From the NCBI GenBank assembly GCA_021160185.1, contig JAGHDA010000368.1, forward strand, positions 1 through 13,811: 13,811 nucleotides of DNA, written 5' to 3'. This document shows positions 12,946-13,811 of the stretch, piece after piece (position 1 is the stretch's first letter; every line of letters starts with the position of its first letter). A model generated the notes under the pieces. The model did not search any database. It was not told the origin of the DNA and worked only from the letters and a program-made list of their open reading frames with translations. Position numbers and translations under genes: made by a program. The stretch is from Verrucomicrobiota bacterium. GTDB lineage: Bacteria > Verrucomicrobiota > Verrucomicrobiia > Limisphaerales > CAZBKV01.

Positions 12946-13811
12946 AACTTTTGGACTGGCCAATCAAACGCCGCCGCAGCGCGATCCTGGGAATCGCCCT
13001 GGAAGAGCGGCGCGCCGCCCTGGCCTGGGTGCGCCGCGCCGGCAACGGCCCCGAGCCGGTCAAAGCGTTTGCGGTTGATTTGCCCGAAGACTGGTCCTCC
13101 GATCCGGAAGCGGCCGGCCGCCGCCTCCGAGAAAAACTCCAGAAGGAAGGGGTCAAAACCCGAACCTGCGCTGTGACGCTTTCCCGGGTGTGGACGCTGA
13201 GCGGCAGCGTGGAGTTGCCGCGCGCGCCCGAGGAAGAGCTCAACGGGTTTGTGGAGCTCCAGGCCGAGCGCCTCTTCCCCTTCCCGCGCGCGGATATGGC
13301 GCTGGCCTGGACAAAAATCTCGACCAACGGCGCAGGCTCGCGGGCGACCATCGTGGCCTTCCAGCAACGACGCCTCAGAGCCCTCGAGCGCATGCTCGCC
13401 GCAGCCGGATGTCGGCCAATTTCCGTAACCGTAGACTTGGAACGCGCGGAGCCCGCGGACGGAGAAAAACCGGGCGCTGAAATCCAAATCGAGCCCCGCC
13501 CGGACCGCGTGGATCTCACCCTTTGGGAGCGAACCGGACTTCTCGAAGCCCGAAGCGCCCCCCTGCCCGGCAAAGGCGGTCCGGAAGCCCTCACGCCCCA
13601 ATTCCTCACACGTGAGATCCGTCTCACGCTCGCCAGGCTTCCCTTGGAAATCCGCAATCGAGTCGCGCGGGTCCGGCTGGTCGGCGATCCGGCGCAGTGG
13701 GAAACGCTCGCCGCCGCTTGCCGCGCCGCTCTGGCGCGGATGGGCGTCGAATTTCTCGTCAGCCCCGCCCGCCGCGGCGGCAACGGAACCCCAAAAGACC
13801 TTCCCCCGGAA
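12942..13811 (+). CDS. PilM/GspL-like assembly protein, C-terminus cut by window edge
   Basis: An open frame of 290 codons from ATG 12942 to the window end, with no stop. Its position after gspK and its content fit the cytoplasmic actin-like domain of GspL/PilM, which couples the GspE ATPase to the inner-membrane platform. An N-terminal strand ILGIALEERRAALAWV (15-30) resembles the PilM start. ELPRAPEEELNGFVELQAE (91-109) followed by RLFPFP matches the segment where PilM-family proteins read 'e....lPfp'. No membrane helix appears in the visible part; a GspL would have one further on. Tail residues near 280-290 (GGNGTPKDLPPE) look like a linker. It overlaps gspK by ATGA with no Shine-Dalgarno, implying coupling. 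PilM versus GspL cannot be decided without the missing end. Confidence 0.72.
   Translation, partial: MKLLDWPIKRRRSAILGIALEERRAALAWVRRAGNGPEPVKAFAVDLPEDWSSDPEAAGRRLREKLQKEGVKTRTCAVTLSRVWTLSGSVELPRAPEEELNGFVELQAERLFPFPRADMALAWTKISTNGAGSRATIVAFQQRRLRALERMLAAAGCRPISVTVDLERAEPADGEKPGAEIQIEPRPDRVDLTLWERTGLLEARSAPLPGKGGPEALTPQFLTREIRLTLARLPLEIRNRVARVRLVGDPAQWETLAAACRAALARMGVEFLVSPARRGGNGTPKDLPPE

Overview
The window is compact, G+C-rich bacterial chromosome (low-to-mid 60s percent by eye). It reads as a core-genome region: one biosynthetic/housekeeping cluster, a tRNA, a few single genes, and the first two-thirds of a type II secretion (T2SS)/type IV pilus-like operon. I see no insertion sequence, phage gene, CRISPR array, toxin-antitoxin pair or defence gene. 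A PVC-group bacterium, probably Verrucomicrobiota, fits best. The reasons are a Tat-exported xylose-isomerase-like TIM barrel protein, an Ala-Phe (not Gly-Phe) cleavage junction in the GspG pseudopilin, a PilM-like protein in the GspL position, and several leading genes with no visible Shine-Dalgarno. This placement is an inference; Acidobacteriota or another deep Gram-negative lineage is not excluded.

Region 1 (1-3850, minus strand) is a probable four-gene operon, read right to left: a YdhF-like aldo/keto reductase, an agmatine deiminase family protein, the RNA 2',3'-cyclic phosphodiesterase ThpR, and the radical-SAM heme chaperone HemW, which runs off the left edge. Gaps are 36 bp, a 4-bp ATGA overlap and 10 bp.

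Region 2 (3851-5836) holds a divergent plus-strand gene for a Tat-signal TIM-barrel sugar isomerase/epimerase-like protein, a minus-strand tRNA-Lys(CUU), about 230 bp with no gene, and a minus-strand YkgJ-type cysteine-cluster protein. The divergent gap after the YkgJ gene contains a -10-like box followed by three abutting inverted repeats.

Region 3 (5837-13811, plus strand) starts with a small exported Spy/CpxP-like protein. It continues, only 34 bp later, into gspE-gspF-gspG-gspH-gspI-gspJ-gspK and a PilM/GspL-like gene cut by the right edge. GspE is the cytoplasmic ATPase and GspF the inner-membrane platform. GspG is the major pseudopilin, GspH/I/J/K are the minor tip pseudopilins, and the PilM/GspL-like protein would link the ATPase to the platform. 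From gspG onward every gene overlaps the next (44, 47, 4, 4 and 4 bp), so the pseudopilins are probably translationally coupled. No secretin (GspD), GspC, GspM/PilN/PilO or prepilin peptidase lies in the window; some may follow downstream.

The second-look items are modest: the structured leader before the Spy-like gene, that gene's position at the head of the secretion operon, an EF-hand-like loop and two helix-hairpin-helix-like segments in GspK, and the Pro/Gly-rich GspJ tail whose codons carry the gspK ribosome-binding site. I found no convincing new biological system.
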